This document shows, in pieces, positions 1 to 7,513 of a DNA stretch of 11,153 nucleotides. The first letter of the stretch is position 1. The number at the start of each line of letters is the position of its first letter. The stretch is from positions 1 to 11,153 of the forward strand of contig JAFXNY010000129.1 in the NCBI GenBank assembly GCA_017529165.1, given 5' to 3'. The stretch comes from Clostridia bacterium. Lineage in GTDB: Bacteria > Bacillota_A > Clostridia > Oscillospirales > Acutalibacteraceae. The position numbers were made by a program, and so were the translations under genes. The notes under the pieces are model-generated. The model was given only the letters and a program-made list of their open reading frames with translations. It was not told the DNA's origin and made no database searches.

Positions 1-233
1 AAATCATCATTAAGATTTTCTACATCTACCTCTTCAAGCTTAAGCTCCTCATCACTCAGCTCTTCATCGAAATCAATATCAAGCACGGTAGGCTCTGAAA
101 ACAGCTCCTCAATATCATCAGGCGCGTTTTCTATATCGTCTATCGTTTCCTTTTTATCGTTTTCGTCCTCAATCGGCTCGTTTGGCACTGCGTTTTCCTG
201 CTCTAAAGCCTTGTCCTTATTAGTATCAGCCAT
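1..233 (-). CDS. rpoD: Probable RNA polymerase primary sigma factor RpoD, N-terminal fragment (cut by window edge)
   Basis: Only the first 77 codons are present. The start is the ATG at 233-231, preceded by a purine-rich AAGGGG about 8 bases upstream, and it overlaps the end of dnaG by 8 bases, which implies translational coupling. The visible peptide begins MADTNKDKALEQ and is strongly acidic: 32 of 77 residues are Asp or Glu, against 5 Lys and no Arg. No conserved sigma domain falls within the fragment. The assignment rests on position: in Firmicutes rpoD commonly lies directly downstream of dnaG, and clostridial RpoD proteins often carry an acidic, low-complexity stretch before region 1.2. 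A recognisable region 1.1 is not obvious in this piece. The product would be the housekeeping sigma-70 factor that directs core RNA polymerase to -35/-10 promoters. An unrelated acidic protein cannot be excluded without the rest of the gene. Confidence 0.6.
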   Translation of the reverse strand, partial: MADTNKDKALEQENAVPNEPIEDENDKKETIDDIENAPDDIEELFSEPTVLDIDFDEELSDEELKLEEVDVENLNDD

Positions 234-2007
234 TTTTATTACCCCTTTTTTTCTTTTCAACCGTTTTTTTAAGGCTCTGCGCCCATTCGTTTATATCCAT
301 ATTCTTTATATCAGAAGAGTTTTTCTTTTCGCTCTCGTCTAATATTACCAAAATACTGTCTTTTAATACCGTAAGTGGATTTTCTCGAGCTTTATCGCTG
401 TTTATAAGCGTAACAAGATAACCTATTTGACTATCCGAAAGTATCGCTGAAAAAGCCGAAATATCAAGACTTTTTCCCTCGCTTATACACTCGCATATTT
501 TGCCGTAAATACGGGAATTAAGCGAGGTTACCATATCCTCGGGCTTAAGGCTTTTATATGCTTCCCCGAATAAATCGGGATGAGAAAACAAAACCGATAT
601 AACGCACTCTTCAGCGTTTGCCGCCGCCGGATACAGCCTTTTTTCAGGGTTCGGAGCATTGCTAACAAACTTCGGCCTTATTATCTCGCCTATTTCCTTT
701 TTCCTCGTTTTTCGTGCATTGCTTTTCCTTAACTGCTCGACACGGGAGGTTAGTGCGGTTCGTGATATTCCGTATTTCTCCGATAATCTGCTTATATAAA
801 CATCGCGCTCTATTGAGTCCTCTGACTCGGCGATAATCTCTGCCGCACGGGAAATATATTTAACCTTACCGTCATCCGAGCCGACATCAATACCTTTTAC
901 CGCCGTAAGCAGTTTATATTCTATCTCGTTTACCGCACCCTCAAGTACCGCACGAAATCTCGCCGCACCGTGTTTTTTTATAAACTCATCGGGGTCCTTA
1001 CCGTCCGGCACAGATACCACACGAACTTTAAGACCGGTGTTTTTAAGTATCTCCCCGGCTCTCGCCGCCGCTTTTACGCCTGCCGCATCTGAATCAAGAG
1101 TTAAAATTATCTCTTTGGTATAACGGCTCAGTACTTTTGCCTGCTCGTTTGTAAAAGATGTGCCGAGCGCCGCAACAGTGTTTTGAAAACCTGCCTGGTG
1201 AAGCGATATAACATCCATATTGCCTTCAACTAAAATCACACTGTCCGCACAGTGATTTTTAGCAAAGTTCATACCGAAAAGGTTTTCGCTCTTTTTATAA
1301 ACAGGGGTATCGGCAGTGTTTACATATTTTCCGCCTGCCTTGTCATCCCCTGGCATTGCTCTGCCGCTGAACGCTATAACCCTGCCCCTTATATCAATTA
1401 TCGGAAACATAACCCTTTTTCTAAAGCGGTCATAGTAACTGCCTCTTTGGCTTTTGCCTATAACATTTGCGGCAAGCATATCAGGTAAAGAGTATCCCTT
1501 TTCTTTAAGATGGTTTATAAGGCTATCCCAACTATCAGGTGCGGCACCGAGCCCAAAGTGCTTAATTGTGTTGGGCTTTAGCCCCCTGCCTAAAAGATAA
1601 TCGAGTGCCCATTTGCCTGACGGCGACATTAAACACTCGTGAAAAAACTTTGCGGTTTCACGGTTTATTTCGTATATTTTTTCTTTAAGTTTACTTAACG
1701 AATTATCGTAGGCGTTCTCTTCAATAGGTATCCCCGAACGCTCGGCAAGAAGCTTTACCGCATCTAAATAGTCAAGGTTTTCAATAAGCTTTACGAATGT
1801 AAAAACATCTCCGCCCACGCCGCAGCCGAAACAGTAAAACGAGCCGTTTTCAGGATATACCGTAAAGGACGGAGTTTTTTCGTTATGAAAAGGACAAAGG
1901 CCCACAAGGTTTTTACCTCTGCGTTTAAGGGATACATAGGGCGATATTACCGATTCTATATCGTTTCGGTACTTAATTTCGTTTATAGTGCTTTCACTTA
2001 TAGCCAT
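226..2007 (-). CDS. dnaG: DNA primase DnaG
   Basis: DnaG synthesises the short RNA primers for leading- and lagging-strand DNA replication and works with the replicative helicase. The 593-residue length is typical. The N-terminal zinc-ribbon has its ligands at C38, H41, C59 and C62 (LCPFHNEKTPSF, then FYCFGCGVGGD). The RNA-polymerase core contains RGRVIAFSGRAM near residues 207-218. The Toprim fold carries EGNMD at 261-265, DSD at 305-307 and the DGKDPDEF segment at 335-342, which together supply the acidic metal-binding residues. The less conserved C-terminal 150 residues fit the helicase-binding region. The ATG at 2007-2005 is well placed behind an AGGAGGG site. The gene sits 24 bases after dgt and overlaps the rpoD-like gene by 8 bases, consistent with a dgt-dnaG-rpoD operon. 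Nothing suggests a defect. Confidence 0.97.
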   Translation of the reverse strand: MAISESTINEIKYRNDIESVISPYVSLKRRGKNLVGLCPFHNEKTPSFTVYPENGSFYCFGCGVGGDVFTFVKLIENLDYLDAVKLLAERSGIPIEENAYDNSLSKLKEKIYEINRETAKFFHECLMSPSGKWALDYLLGRGLKPNTIKHFGLGAAPDSWDSLINHLKEKGYSLPDMLAANVIGKSQRGSYYDRFRKRVMFPIIDIRGRVIAFSGRAMPGDDKAGGKYVNTADTPVYKKSENLFGMNFAKNHCADSVILVEGNMDVISLHQAGFQNTVAALGTSFTNEQAKVLSRYTKEIILTLDSDAAGVKAAARAGEILKNTGLKVRVVSVPDGKDPDEFIKKHGAARFRAVLEGAVNEIEYKLLTAVKGIDVGSDDGKVKYISRAAEIIAESEDSIERDVYISRLSEKYGISRTALTSRVEQLRKSNARKTRKKEIGEIIRPKFVSNAPNPEKRLYPAAANAEECVISVLFSHPDLFGEAYKSLKPEDMVTSLNSRIYGKICECISEGKSLDISAFSAILSDSQIGYLVTLINSDKARENPLTVLKDSILVILDESEKKNSSDIKNMDINEWAQSLKKTVEKKKRGNKNG

Positions 2008-2031
2008 AATATCCCTCCTATCAAATATGTT

Positions 2032-3030
2032 TTATATGCTCCAAGATTTTGGTATGTAAATGCTTTTGAATGTTGTTACGGCGAAATGGTCGGTCATACC
2101 GGCGATATAATCGGCTGCCGCACGGGAGACGCCGTCTCTTTCACATATTGTTCTGTATTCACCGGTAAGCGTTTCGGGGTGCTTTATTATGTGCTCAAAT
2201 ATACCCTCTATTATTCCGCCAACCTTTGATTCCTCCGACTTTGCGGTAGGGTTGGTATAAACCGAATCGAACATAAATCTGTACATTATATCGTAGTACT
2301 TCTGCGTTTCGACATCCATTTTTATATCGGTGCCCTTGCTCGAATCAATAATAGCGCTTACAAGTTTATTGATTCTCTTAGATTTGCTGTTACCGAGATA
2401 CTCGCAAGCGTCTTTAGGCAAATCATTTTCGGTTATTATGCCTGCGCTTATCGCATCATCAATATCGTGGTTAATAAACGCTATTCTATCGCTGAAACGA
2501 ACTATTTTACCCTCCGGCGTTTTAGGCCAATCACCTTTTGTGTGATTAAGAACACCGTCTAACACCTCGGCTGTAAGGTTAAGCCCTTTTCCGCCTTTTT
2601 CGATAACCTCGCATACCCTTACACTCTGCTCATAATGGGTAAAACCGCCATCTATTATTTCACTCAGCGCTCGCTCGCCTGCGTGCCCGAACGGGGTATG
2701 ACCTAAATCGTGAGCTAACGCTATGGCTTCGGTTAAATCTTCGTTAAGGCGAAGTGCTCTCGCTATAGTGCGTGCTATCTGCGCCACTTCAAGAGTATGC
2801 GTAAGCCTTGTACGGTAGTGGTCAGATTCGGGCGATAAAAACACCTGCGTTTTATGCTTAAGTCTTCGAAAAGATTTAGAGTGAATAACACGGTCACGGT
2901 CACGCTGAAAATCGGTTCTTATATCGCATTTTTCCTCTGGTTTTCTACGCCCTGCCGTATTTTCACTTAGCGTTGCAAAAGGAGAAAGTATCAATTTTTC
3001 GTTGTGTTCGGAAATCTCACGAATATTCAT
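2032..3030 (-). CDS. dgt: Deoxyguanosinetriphosphate triphosphohydrolase-like protein (HD-domain dNTPase)
   Basis: This is an HD-superfamily dNTP triphosphohydrolase, whose family removes triphosphate from dNTPs to give deoxynucleosides and so tunes the nucleotide pool. The 332 residues match the shorter Gram-positive Dgt-like form. The N-terminal signature FRRLKHKTQVF lies at 54-64. Metal-binding HD residues are H78 (RTRLTHTLEV), H107-D108 (LAHDLGHTPFGHAGE) and D181 (FSDRIAFINHDIDDA). The ATG start at 3030-3028 follows GGGAGGC at good spacing. It stands 69 bases after yigZ and 24 bases before dnaG. The neighbourhood links dNTP control to replication initiation, as in many Firmicutes. Substrate preference (dGTP or any dNTP) cannot be read from sequence. 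I found no convincing promoter of its own just upstream, so it may be read through from yigZ. Confidence 0.93.
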   Translation of the reverse strand: MNIREISEHNEKLILSPFATLSENTAGRRKPEEKCDIRTDFQRDRDRVIHSKSFRRLKHKTQVFLSPESDHYRTRLTHTLEVAQIARTIARALRLNEDLTEAIALAHDLGHTPFGHAGERALSEIIDGGFTHYEQSVRVCEVIEKGGKGLNLTAEVLDGVLNHTKGDWPKTPEGKIVRFSDRIAFINHDIDDAISAGIITENDLPKDACEYLGNSKSKRINKLVSAIIDSSKGTDIKMDVETQKYYDIMYRFMFDSVYTNPTAKSEESKVGGIIEGIFEHIIKHPETLTGEYRTICERDGVSRAAADYIAGMTDHFAVTTFKSIYIPKSWSI

Positions 3031-3099
3031 AAACTGCCTCCCGATTTTACCTTATCATAATATTTATTTACAAAAATAATCTGAAATCCCCTAAACTTT

Positions 3100-3747
3100 T
3101 CATATTTTTTCGTACATTTCGGTTTTTTCTTCCAATTTCGGCATGCACGAAGACGAAAACGCACTGCTTATGCTATTCATTAAACTCTCCGCTTTATCAG
3201 AGCGGACAGCAAATACCACATTAACACTATCTGAAAAATCACAGCTTAAAATATCTGCGCCCTCCGCTTTCAGCAAAAAGCTTAATTTATCATAGTCCCC
3301 GTAGCCTACGGACACGCTGAACTTATCCGCCGGTACAATTCTAACCTTTTCTGAGTTTTCTACTGCAGAAAGTGCCGCCGCCGAATATGCTCTTACTAGC
3401 CCTCCTGTTCCGAGCAATATGCCGCCAAAATACCTTACAACCACTATTACAGCGTCCTTAATACCACTTGATTTAAGAATATCGAGGACAGGTTTGCCGG
3501 CAGTGCCGTGGGGCTCGCCGTCATCAGAAAACCTCTCCTTACCGTCAGACAAAACATAGGCATAAACAGCGTGGCGGGCATCCCAATATTCTTTTTTCTT
3601 GGCGTTTATAATATCCGCCGCCTGCTTTTCATTTTTGCAGGGCAGAATAAACCCTAAAAAGCGAGAATGTTTTTCACGATATTCACTTTTGGCTTCTTTT
3701 CTTATCGTTATATGTTCTCCCGTAATGCCCACCTTCTTTAATAGCAA
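3100..3747 (-). CDS. yigZ: YigZ / IMPACT family protein (UPF0029)
   Basis: This belongs to the YigZ/IMPACT family, conserved proteins of unclear biochemical role; the eukaryotic relative IMPACT regulates the Gcn2 stress kinase. The family core is very clear: KHSRFLGFILP near the N-terminus, then DARHAVYAYVL, then FSDDGEPHGTAGKPVLDIL, then VIVVVRYFGGILLGTGGLVRAYS. The C-terminal 80 residues fit the usual small second domain. The start is uncertain. The coordinates given use the TTG at 3747, the first canonical start of the open frame (215 residues), but that codon lies in the U-tract of the rpmE terminator and has no Shine-Dalgarno. The GTG at 3732 has AAAGAAG touching it with no spacer. There is no in-frame ATG before the conserved core. 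An ATT at 3726 or an ATA at 3711 would have better-spaced purine-rich sites. Expression probably depends on terminator read-through or an unseen promoter. Confidence 0.9.
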   Translation of the reverse strand: MLLKKVGITGEHITIRKEAKSEYREKHSRFLGFILPCKNEKQAADIINAKKKEYWDARHAVYAYVLSDGKERFSDDGEPHGTAGKPVLDILKSSGIKDAVIVVVRYFGGILLGTGGLVRAYSAAALSAVENSEKVRIVPADKFSVSVGYGDYDKLSFLLKAEGADILSCDFSDSVNVVFAVRSDKAESLMNSISSAFSSSCMPKLEEKTEMYEKI

Positions 3748-3780
3748 AAAACCGCAACTGCAAACACAGCCACGGTTTTT
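3746..3780 (-). terminator. Intrinsic terminator after rpmE
   Basis: On the minus strand, bases 3779-3773 (AAAACCG) pair with 3754-3748 (CGGTTTT). Three consecutive G·U wobbles follow (3772-3770 with 3755-3757), then CTG with CAG, giving a 13-bp stem and a 6-base loop at 3766-3761. The stem runs straight into TTTTTT at 3751-3746. The wobble pairs become C·A mismatches on the opposite strand, so the hairpin is better on the minus-strand RNA, which matches its place 10 bases after the rpmE stop codon. The first possible start codon of yigZ lies inside the U-tract. Confidence 0.85.
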
Positions 3781-3789
3781 AGGTAAAAA

Positions 3790-3996
3790 TTATTTTTCTT
3801 CAATACCGAAACGCTTTTTGAATCTGTCAACACGGCCACCGGTATCTACCAACTTCTGCTTACCTGTGAAAAACGGATGACATTTAGAACAAATATCCAA
3901 ACGAATATCCTTCTTTGTAGAGCGCGTCTCGAACTCGGCACCGCAAGCGCACTTAATAGTTACCTTTTCATATTGCGGATGTATGCCTTCCTTCAT
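3790..3996 (-). CDS. rpmE: Large ribosomal subunit protein bL31, zinc-binding (C+) form
   Basis: Protein L31 sits on the 50S subunit near the central protuberance and helps bridge to the 30S subunit. The 68-residue length and the opening [12 protein letters not shown] are typical. Four cysteines at C16, C18, C36 and C39 (IKCACG, then [12 protein letters not shown]) form the zinc site, so this is the C+ form that doubles as a zinc store. Species with this form may also carry a C-minus paralogue induced under zinc limitation; none is visible here. The ATG start at 3996-3994 follows GAAAGGGG with about 9 bases spacing. The gene has a candidate sigma-A promoter overlapping the end of spoIIR and a strong terminator just downstream, so it can be expressed as a single-gene unit. 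Confidence 0.97.
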   Translation of the reverse strand: MKEGIHPQYEKVTIKCACGAEFETRSTKKDIRLDICSKCHPFFTGKQKLVDTGGRVDRFKKRFGIEEK

Positions 3997-4032
3997 CCTG
4001 AGTCACCCCTTTCAAGCAATATAACAACGGTA

Positions 4033-4061
4033 ATATTATCACATATATAATCAAAAATCAA
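4033..4061 (-). promoter_or_regulatory. Candidate sigma-A promoter for rpmE
   Basis: On the minus strand, TTGATT (4061-4056) is followed after 17 bases by TAATAT (4038-4033). An alternative -10 reading is the overlapping GATAAT preceded by TG, with 15-base spacing. Transcription would start near 4026, about 30 bases before the rpmE ATG. The -35 box overlaps the spoIIR stop codon. AT-rich sequence makes chance matches likely, so confidence is moderate. Confidence 0.45.
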
Positions 4062-4684
4062 GTAGATTTTTTGTTTTTTTGCATTTTATTTTTTATTTTT
4101 TCGTATATTTCAACCGTCTTAAACCTTACTTTGTAACCCTCGGCGCACTCTGCAAGCTTAGCACTCTGCCTTGAAACCGACTTTTTAAGCTCCCCTTTTT
4201 CTGCCGCAGGCAGGCATACTCCCGGGAAAACAACGCACCACCAGTTATGCCCCTGCGCCTTCCCTATCCGTACGGTAAGCGAGTTATAAACCCCCGCCGG
4301 CAGGGTAAAATCATCATATACTCTGTTGCTGAAAAAGTTTTCCTCAATATTTGCAGTGACCTTATAATCATAGCCCTCCGATGTTATAACCTTGTTTGCT
4401 TCTTCGGTTATGCTTTCAATTTGTGTTTTTGCAATATCTATTGCCTCGTTTATATCATTCGCTTTAGAAAGGCTTTTTGAAGATACTTCTAATATTCTAT
4501 CACGCACTTTAAGCTTGAGCGCCTGGTCTTCCTCACTATCGGAATTAGCAAGTATATGGAGCCTAAGCACCCCGTTTCTAAGCTCATCACACCGAGCATC
4601 AAATCTTGCAAAGCTTAACATTACGGCGCATATAAGGCCGAAAAGCACTCCGAGTTCAATATTTTTTCTTATATTTTTTTCCAT
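4058..4684 (-). CDS. spoIIR: Stage II sporulation protein R (SpoIIR)
   Basis: SpoIIR is the signal made in the forespore and sent across the intermembrane space, where it triggers SpoIIGA to process pro-sigma-E in the mother cell. The 208 residues fit the family. A hydrophobic segment at about residues 11-26 (LGVLFGLICAVMLSFA) acts as signal or anchor. The family hallmark LRLHILANSDSEEDQ (40-54) followed by LKLKVRD (56-62) is present, as are the conserved LPAGVYNSLTVRIG (128-141) and HNWWCVVFPGVCLP (146-159). The basic tail IKNKMQKNKKST is variable. The ATG start at 4684-4682 follows AGGAGA with 7 bases between. The gene is 53 bases downstream of ispE and no terminator separates them. Presence of this gene marks the organism as belonging to an endospore-forming lineage. 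In Bacillus the gene depends on sigma-F; I could not identify a well-placed sigma-F promoter here. Confidence 0.95.
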   Translation of the reverse strand: MEKNIRKNIELGVLFGLICAVMLSFARFDARCDELRNGVLRLHILANSDSEEDQALKLKVRDRILEVSSKSLSKANDINEAIDIAKTQIESITEEANKVITSEGYDYKVTANIEENFFSNRVYDDFTLPAGVYNSLTVRIGKAQGHNWWCVVFPGVCLPAAEKGELKKSVSRQSAKLAECAEGYKVRFKTVEIYEKIKNKMQKNKKST

Positions 4685-4737
4685 AAAAAATCTCCTATCA
4701 ATATCCCCGAGGAAATTATTGACAAGAGACTGTTTTT

Positions 4738-5562
4738 TTAATCGATTTCTTCTATCGTGAAACTCACAAAAGGTGCAACTATCGGCTTATATCCGCTGTT
4801 TTTCAAGTTTTCTGCCGCTTTTTCTGCGGCGGCTTCACTGCTAAATATAGCAAAGTGAGTAGGTCCGCTACCCGAAACAGACACACCCATAGGGTTTTGG
4901 CTAATGAGTGAGGTGATTACATCTCTATCGCCTGCAAGTGCTAAAAAGGCATTACCTAAAAATCTGAACTTCTCTTCATCCCTTGCATCTAAAAAGCTTT
5001 GTGTTTTACTATTTTGCTGTGGCATACTATCGAGTTTTTGATACATGTCCTTTGTAGATTTCTTTTCCCCCGACTTTACAAGCACGGCATAATACCCTTT
5101 AATATCGGGTAAAGGCTCGATTTCTTCGCCTATCCCACGAACCCTCCCCGTGCCTCCGTATATGAAAAACGGCACATCTGCACCGCATTTTAAGGCTATT
5201 TTTATAAGCTCTTTTTTTGTAAGTTCTGTTTTATAAAGCCTATCAAGTGAGACAATAACCACCGCCGCATCGGCAGAGCCACCGCCCAGTCCCGATAAAA
5301 GCGGAATGTGCTTTTCTATATTTATTTCGGCTCCGCCCTTAATTCCTGTAAAGTTAAAAAACTCTTTTGCGGCGGTAAAGGCGATATTATCTTTTTGTTC
5401 AATTTTCCCGCAATGCACTCTTATTTCATCACTTTTATTTATTTCTAAGACATCGAAAAGCCCTACAGACTGAAAAACCGAATCTATAAGGTGATATCCG
5501 TCTTCCCTTTTGCCTACAATATCAAGTGTGAGATTTATTTTTGCGTATGCATGAAGAATCAT
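4738..5562 (-). CDS. ispE: 4-diphosphocytidyl-2-C-methyl-D-erythritol kinase (IspE)
   Basis: IspE uses ATP to phosphorylate the 2-hydroxyl of CDP-methylerythritol in the MEP route to isopentenyl diphosphate, which feeds quinones and the undecaprenyl carrier of cell-wall synthesis. It is a GHMP kinase. Numbered from the ATG at 5562, AYAKINL (5-11) holds the conserved Lys8, DGYH is at 21-24, the ATP-binding LLSGLGGGSADAA spans 88-100, and the catalytic Asp is probably D129 in GADVPF. The C-terminal SGSGPTHFAIF is the third GHMP motif. The frame is open to a GTG at 5571, but that GTG is part of the Shine-Dalgarno GGGGTGG, which sits 5 bases before the ATG. The ATG is therefore preferred and gives 274 residues. 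It is transcribed away from lepA and toward spoIIR. Confidence 0.95.
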   Translation of the reverse strand: MILHAYAKINLTLDIVGKREDGYHLIDSVFQSVGLFDVLEINKSDEIRVHCGKIEQKDNIAFTAAKEFFNFTGIKGGAEINIEKHIPLLSGLGGGSADAAVVIVSLDRLYKTELTKKELIKIALKCGADVPFFIYGGTGRVRGIGEEIEPLPDIKGYYAVLVKSGEKKSTKDMYQKLDSMPQQNSKTQSFLDARDEEKFRFLGNAFLALAGDRDVITSLISQNPMGVSVSGSGPTHFAIFSSEAAAEKAAENLKNSGYKPIVAPFVSFTIEEID

Positions 5563-5580
5563 TTTTACCACCCCAAAACA

Positions 5581-5609
5581 ATTTTATAGCCTGCCGACCT
5601 GCTTGTCAA
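5581..5609 (-). promoter_or_regulatory. Sigma-A promoter for ispE
   Basis: On the minus strand a perfect TTGACA (5609-5604) is followed after 17 bases by TAAAAT (5586-5581); an overlapping TATAAA gives 15-base spacing. The expected start of transcription, near 5574-5576, leaves a leader of only about 12-14 bases, with the Shine-Dalgarno at its very 5' end. Confidence 0.65.
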
Positions 5610-5637
5610 GAAAAAGGGCGAGACGATATATTTGTTA

Positions 5638-5666
5638 TTGTAAATCTATATATTTTGTGGTATGAT
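5638..5666 (+). promoter_or_regulatory. Sigma-A promoter for the lepA operon
   Basis: TTGTAA (5638-5643) and TATGAT (5661-5666) are separated by exactly 17 bases. The -10 is preceded by TGG, giving an extended -10 (TGnTATGAT). Transcription would begin near 5673, about 26 bases before the lepA start codon. The promoter lies back to back with that of ispE in the 136-base divergent region. Confidence 0.75.
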
Positions 5667-5698
5667 ATAAAAAATATATTATATAAGGGGAAATTGCG

Positions 5699-7504
5699 TT
5701 GTCCTTTCCTTTGGAAAATATCAGAAACTTTTGCATTGTAGCACACATAGACCACGGCAAATCTACGCTTGCAGACCGCCTTTTAGAGCTTACAAGCTCG
5801 GTATCGGCGAGAGATATGGAAAACCAGATACTTGACAGTATGGACCTTGAGCGAGAGAGAGGAATTACCATAAAAGCCCACGCTGTAACGCTTTATTATA
5901 AGGCTGATAACGGTAAAGAATACGAGCTTAATTTGATTGACACACCGGGGCATGTTGACTTTAACTATGAGGTTTCTCGGTCGCTTGCGGCTTGCGAGGG
6001 AGCGTTACTTGTAGTGGATGCTTCGCAGGGTATAGAAGCTCAAACACTCGCAAACACATACTTAGCGGTTGACCACGGTCTTGAAATCTTGCCTGTTATT
6101 AACAAAATCGATTTGCCGAGCGCAGACCCCGAGCGTATAAAATCAGAAATAGAAGATATTATAGGCATACCAGCTGATATGGCGCCTATGATTTCGGCAA
6201 AAACCGGACAAAATACAAAAGAAGTTTTAGAGCTTATAGTAAACAGCGTACCCTCACCTACGGGCGACCGCACAGCACCGCTTAAAGCACTTATATTTGA
6301 TTCATATTACGATGCTTACAAGGGTGCTATTGTTTATTTCAGGGTTGTAAGCGGAAAAATAAAATGCGGCGATAAGAGAAAGATGATGGCTACAGGCGCC
6401 GAGTTTGAGGTTGTAGAATTAGGGCGCAAAAGCGCCACAGCTATGGTACCGTGTGACTGCCTTGAGGCAGGCGAAGTAGGTTATCTTGCCGCTTCAATAA
6501 AAACGGTAAGTGAAGCAAGGGTGGGCGATACTATTACGCTGGCAGATAGTCCGGCAAGCGAAGCGCTCGAAGGGTACCGCAGTGTAAAGCCGGTGGTTTT
6601 CTGCGGAATATATCCGGCAGACGGTGCAAAGTACCCCGACCTTCGCGAAGCTTTAGAAAAGTTACATCTCAATGATGCTTCCCTACTTTATGAGCCGGAG
6701 ACTTCGCAAGCGTTAGGCTTTGGTTTCCGTTGCGGATTTTTAGGCCTTTTGCATATGGAAATTATAGAAGAGCGGCTTGAGAGGGAATACAATCTTGATA
6801 TCATAACCACTGCGCCGAGTGTGCAATATGAGTTTCATCTCACAAACGGGCAGACTGTATTTGTAGATAACCCTACTAACTATCCCGATCCGGCAACAAT
6901 TTCGGAAGCGCTTGAGCCTATTTCAAATGTAAATATCTATGCGCCGAGCGATTATGTGGGCACAATTATGCAGCTTTGTGAAGACCGCAGGGGAACATAT
7001 ATTGATATGAAGTATATGGGTGACCGTGTGGATATCCATTATGTTATGCCTACAGGAGAGATTGTTTACGACTTTTTTGATGCGCTTAAATCTCGAACAA
7101 AGGGTTACGCCAGCTACGATTACGAGCCGGCAGGGTATAACAAATCAAACCTTGTAAAGCTTGATGTTATGTTAGCCGGTGATACGGTTGATGCGCTCTC
7201 CTTTATTGTGCACAATTCAAACTCATACACAAGAGCACGCAGAATAGCAGAAAAGCTAAAGGAATATATACCGAGACAGCTCTTTGAAGTACCGGTGCAG
7301 GTTGCCGTTGGCGGTAAGATTATAGCAAGAGAAACGGTAAAAGCCCTCCGCAAAGATGTTTTGGCAAAATGCTACGGCGGCGATATAACAAGAAAAAAGA
7401 AACTTCTCGAAAAGCAAAAAGAGGGCAAAAAGAAAATGCGCAGGCTCGGAAGCGTAGAAGTACCTAAGGACGCATTTATGGCAGTACTTAAACTTGACGA
7501 ATAG
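5699..7504 (+). CDS. lepA: Elongation factor 4 (LepA), ribosome-associated GTPase
   Basis: LepA/EF4 is a translational GTPase that binds the ribosome, is proposed to back-translocate it, and affects initiation and ribosome assembly. The 601-residue length is standard. GTP-binding motifs are complete: AHIDHGKST (15-23), RERGITIK (52-59), DTPGH (81-85), NKID (135-138) and SAK (166-168). The LepA-specific C-terminal domain is clear, with [29 protein letters not shown], and then [19 protein letters not shown]. The start is a TTG at 5699-5701, 8 bases after AAGGGG; the next residues ([20 protein letters not shown]) align with known LepA N-termini, supporting it. The gene heads a plus-strand cluster. 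In many Firmicutes lepA precedes hemW and the heat-shock operon, but here it precedes cell-wall genes. Confidence 0.97.
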   Translation: MSFPLENIRNFCIVAHIDHGKSTLADRLLELTSSVSARDMENQILDSMDLERERGITIKAHAVTLYYKADNGKEYELNLIDTPGHVDFNYEVSRSLAACEGALLVVDASQGIEAQTLANTYLAVDHGLEILPVINKIDLPSADPERIKSEIEDIIGIPADMAPMISAKTGQNTKEVLELIVNSVPSPTGDRTAPLKALIFDSYYDAYKGAIVYFRVVSGKIKCGDKRKMMATGAEFEVVELGRKSATAMVPCDCLEAGEVGYLAASIKTVSEARVGDTITLADSPASEALEGYRSVKPVVFCGIYPADGAKYPDLREALEKLHLNDASLLYEPETSQALGFGFRCGFLGLLHMEIIEERLEREYNLDIITTAPSVQYEFHLTNGQTVFVDNPTNYPDPATISEALEPISNVNIYAPSDYVGTIMQLCEDRRGTYIDMKYMGDRVDIHYVMPTGEIVYDFFDALKSRTKGYASYDYEPAGYNKSNLVKLDVMLAGDTVDALSFIVHNSNSYTRARRIAEKLKEYIPRQLFEVPVQVAVGGKIIARETVKALRKDVLAKCYGGDITRKKKLLEKQKEGKKKMRRLGSVEVPKDAFMAVLKLDE

Positions 7505-7513
7505 GTGAAAAGG

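Noticed and set aside
1087..1095. DnaG Toprim motif DSD rather than DGD
   Set aside because: The middle residue is not a metal ligand and Ser occurs there in other Gram-positive primases, so the enzyme is expected to be normal.
1885..2229. A 114-codon plus-strand open frame across the dnaG-dgt junction
   Set aside because: It lies opposite the start of dnaG, including the stretch encoding its N-terminal zinc-ribbon, and the end of dgt, with no recognisable family; judged a shadow frame.
3031..3099. Possible promoter for dgt (TTGTAA-18-TAAAAT, minus strand) and a small AT hairpin in the yigZ-dgt gap
   Set aside because: The start site would fall in the ribosome binding site, and the 6-bp A/T-only hairpin is too weak for a terminator. 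AT-rich sequence gives such matches easily.
3800..3830. TTGACA in the 3' end of rpmE as a promoter for yigZ
   Set aside because: The TTGACA encodes part of L31, the nearest -10 (TATTGA) is poor and 19 bases away, and the transcript would still run through the rpmE terminator.
4700..4708. A match to a sigma-F -10 element (GGGGATATT, minus strand) upstream of spoIIR
   Set aside because: It fits GGnnAnAnT, but transcription would start inside the Shine-Dalgarno at 4696-4691, and no matching -35 lies at the right distance. A chance match is more likely.
4392..4760. A 122-codon plus-strand open frame opposite spoIIR
   Set aside because: It lies antisense to a well-conserved gene, has a serine/leucine-rich shadow composition and no recognisable family; judged an antisense shadow.
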